A program made the translations under genes and the position numbers. Shown piece after piece: positions 4,737 to 5,191 of a stretch of 5,191 nt of DNA. The notes beneath the pieces are model-generated. The model searched no databases and was not told where the DNA came from. It was given only the letters and a program-made list of their open reading frames with translations. Numbering within the stretch: the stretch's first letter is position 1; each line of letters begins with the position of its first letter. This DNA comes from Thermoleophilaceae bacterium (GTDB lineage Bacteria > Actinomycetota > Thermoleophilia > Solirubrobacterales > Thermoleophilaceae), in assembly GCA_013812485.1 (NCBI GenBank), contig JACCTJ010000082.1, forward strand, positions 1 to 5,191, read 5' to 3'.

Positions 4737-5191
4737 TCACGCTGAGGCTGGCTGGCCGTCGGTCGCGCCAGTAACCGCCGCGCCCCCGAACAACCGCTCG
4801 TAGGACTGACAGACGCGCTCGGCATCCTCCTTCTGGGAGGCCGACCTCGCGCCTGAGCGAATGTAGGCGGCTTGCCGCGCGGTCTCCTCGCAGCTGTGAC
4901 CCTCCGCGTGAGTGGCGGACTCGATCTCGGCCAGCAGCTCGAGCAGGCGGACGGCGACCGTCGCATCATCGAGGGCGTTGCGGCGAACCTGGTCGAAGCC
5001 GAGGTGGACGAGGTCGTCGACGTCTGGGACGAGGGTCGCCAGACGCGGCTCGCCGGTCGTGTCGAGGCGCAGGGAGGAGGGCTGCGGGGCGCGGACGATG
5101 CGCACGAGCATGTCGGCCAGCGAGCCCATGGCGTTCTCGGCGGTCGTGGGGTCGTTGATCGACGGCGAGAGGCCCTTCAGCGCCACGTCGG
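4737..5191 (-). CDS. DUF2254 membrane protein, C-terminal part (5' end outside window)
   Basis: About 151 codons are visible, ending at TGA 4737-4739 and running off the right edge. The visible part opens with DVALKGLSPSINDPTTAENA, matching the highly conserved D-x-A-x-x-x-LSP-x-INDP-x-TA segment of DUF2254 predicted membrane proteins. It continues into the helical cytoplasmic-type tail (DLVHLGFDQVRRNA, then VAVRLLELLAEIESA). In this family the N-terminal part carries several transmembrane helices; those would lie beyond base 5191. A GTG at 5184-5186 is internal to the conserved motif and is not the start. The last ~50 residues (HAEGHSCEETARQAAYIRSG onward) are less conserved and mostly helical. 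Function is unknown. The gene is convergent with the baeRF gene across 35 bp in which I find no clear terminator. Confidence 0.8.
   Translation of the reverse strand, partial: DVALKGLSPSINDPTTAENAMGSLADMLVRIVRAPQPSSLRLDTTGEPRLATLVPDVDDLVHLGFDQVRRNALDDATVAVRLLELLAEIESATHAEGHSCEETARQAAYIRSGARSASQKEDAERVCQSYERLFGGAAVTGATDGQPASA

Overview
The window is about 70% GC or higher, with strong G/C preference at third codon positions. It comes from a high-GC bacterium, most likely an actinomycetote. A TipA-type MerR regulator, an EthR-like TetR regulator, a baeRF-type release-factor paralogue and a DUF2254 protein fit a soil lineage such as Thermoleophilia or a relative. The lineage is inferred from gene content and composition; there is no marker gene here.

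Layout. 1-97: the last transmembrane segment of a hemolysin III/PAQR-family membrane protein. 103 to about 162: what looks like the first ~19 codons of an alpha/beta hydrolase whose remainder is missing. 165-222: a small hairpin and a promoter-like site. 298-1176 (+): a lipoprotein with two tandem cupredoxin-like domains, of which only the second keeps candidate copper ligands. 1207-1941 (-): an intact polyphosphate kinase 2. 1987-2633 (-): a TetR regulator broken by one missing base. 2634-2723: a 90-bp divergent regulatory region with a classical MerR-type promoter, in which a perfect 17-bp palindrome fills most of a 19-bp spacer. 2724-3463 (+): a TipA-like MerR regulator, also broken by one missing base. 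3466-3499: a 12-bp GC-rich hairpin after it. 3556-4701 (+): a baeRF (Vms1/eRF1-like) protein with a strong ribosome binding site. 4737 to the right edge (-): the C-terminal part of a DUF2254 membrane protein.

How the parts relate. The two regulators are divergent, and the TetR gene lies 45 bp upstream of ppk2 on the same strand, so it may control ppk2 and itself. The MerR promoter architecture predicts autoactivation by the TipA-like protein, probably from a leaderless transcript. No biosynthetic or mobile-element context is visible. The most notable points are the paired single-base frameshifts in neighbouring regulators, the MerR operator, the decayed N-terminal domain of the cupredoxin lipoprotein, the apparent gene remnant at its 5' side, and the cysteine-free baeRF protein. 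I saw no tRNA, rRNA, CRISPR array, insertion sequence or integration site.
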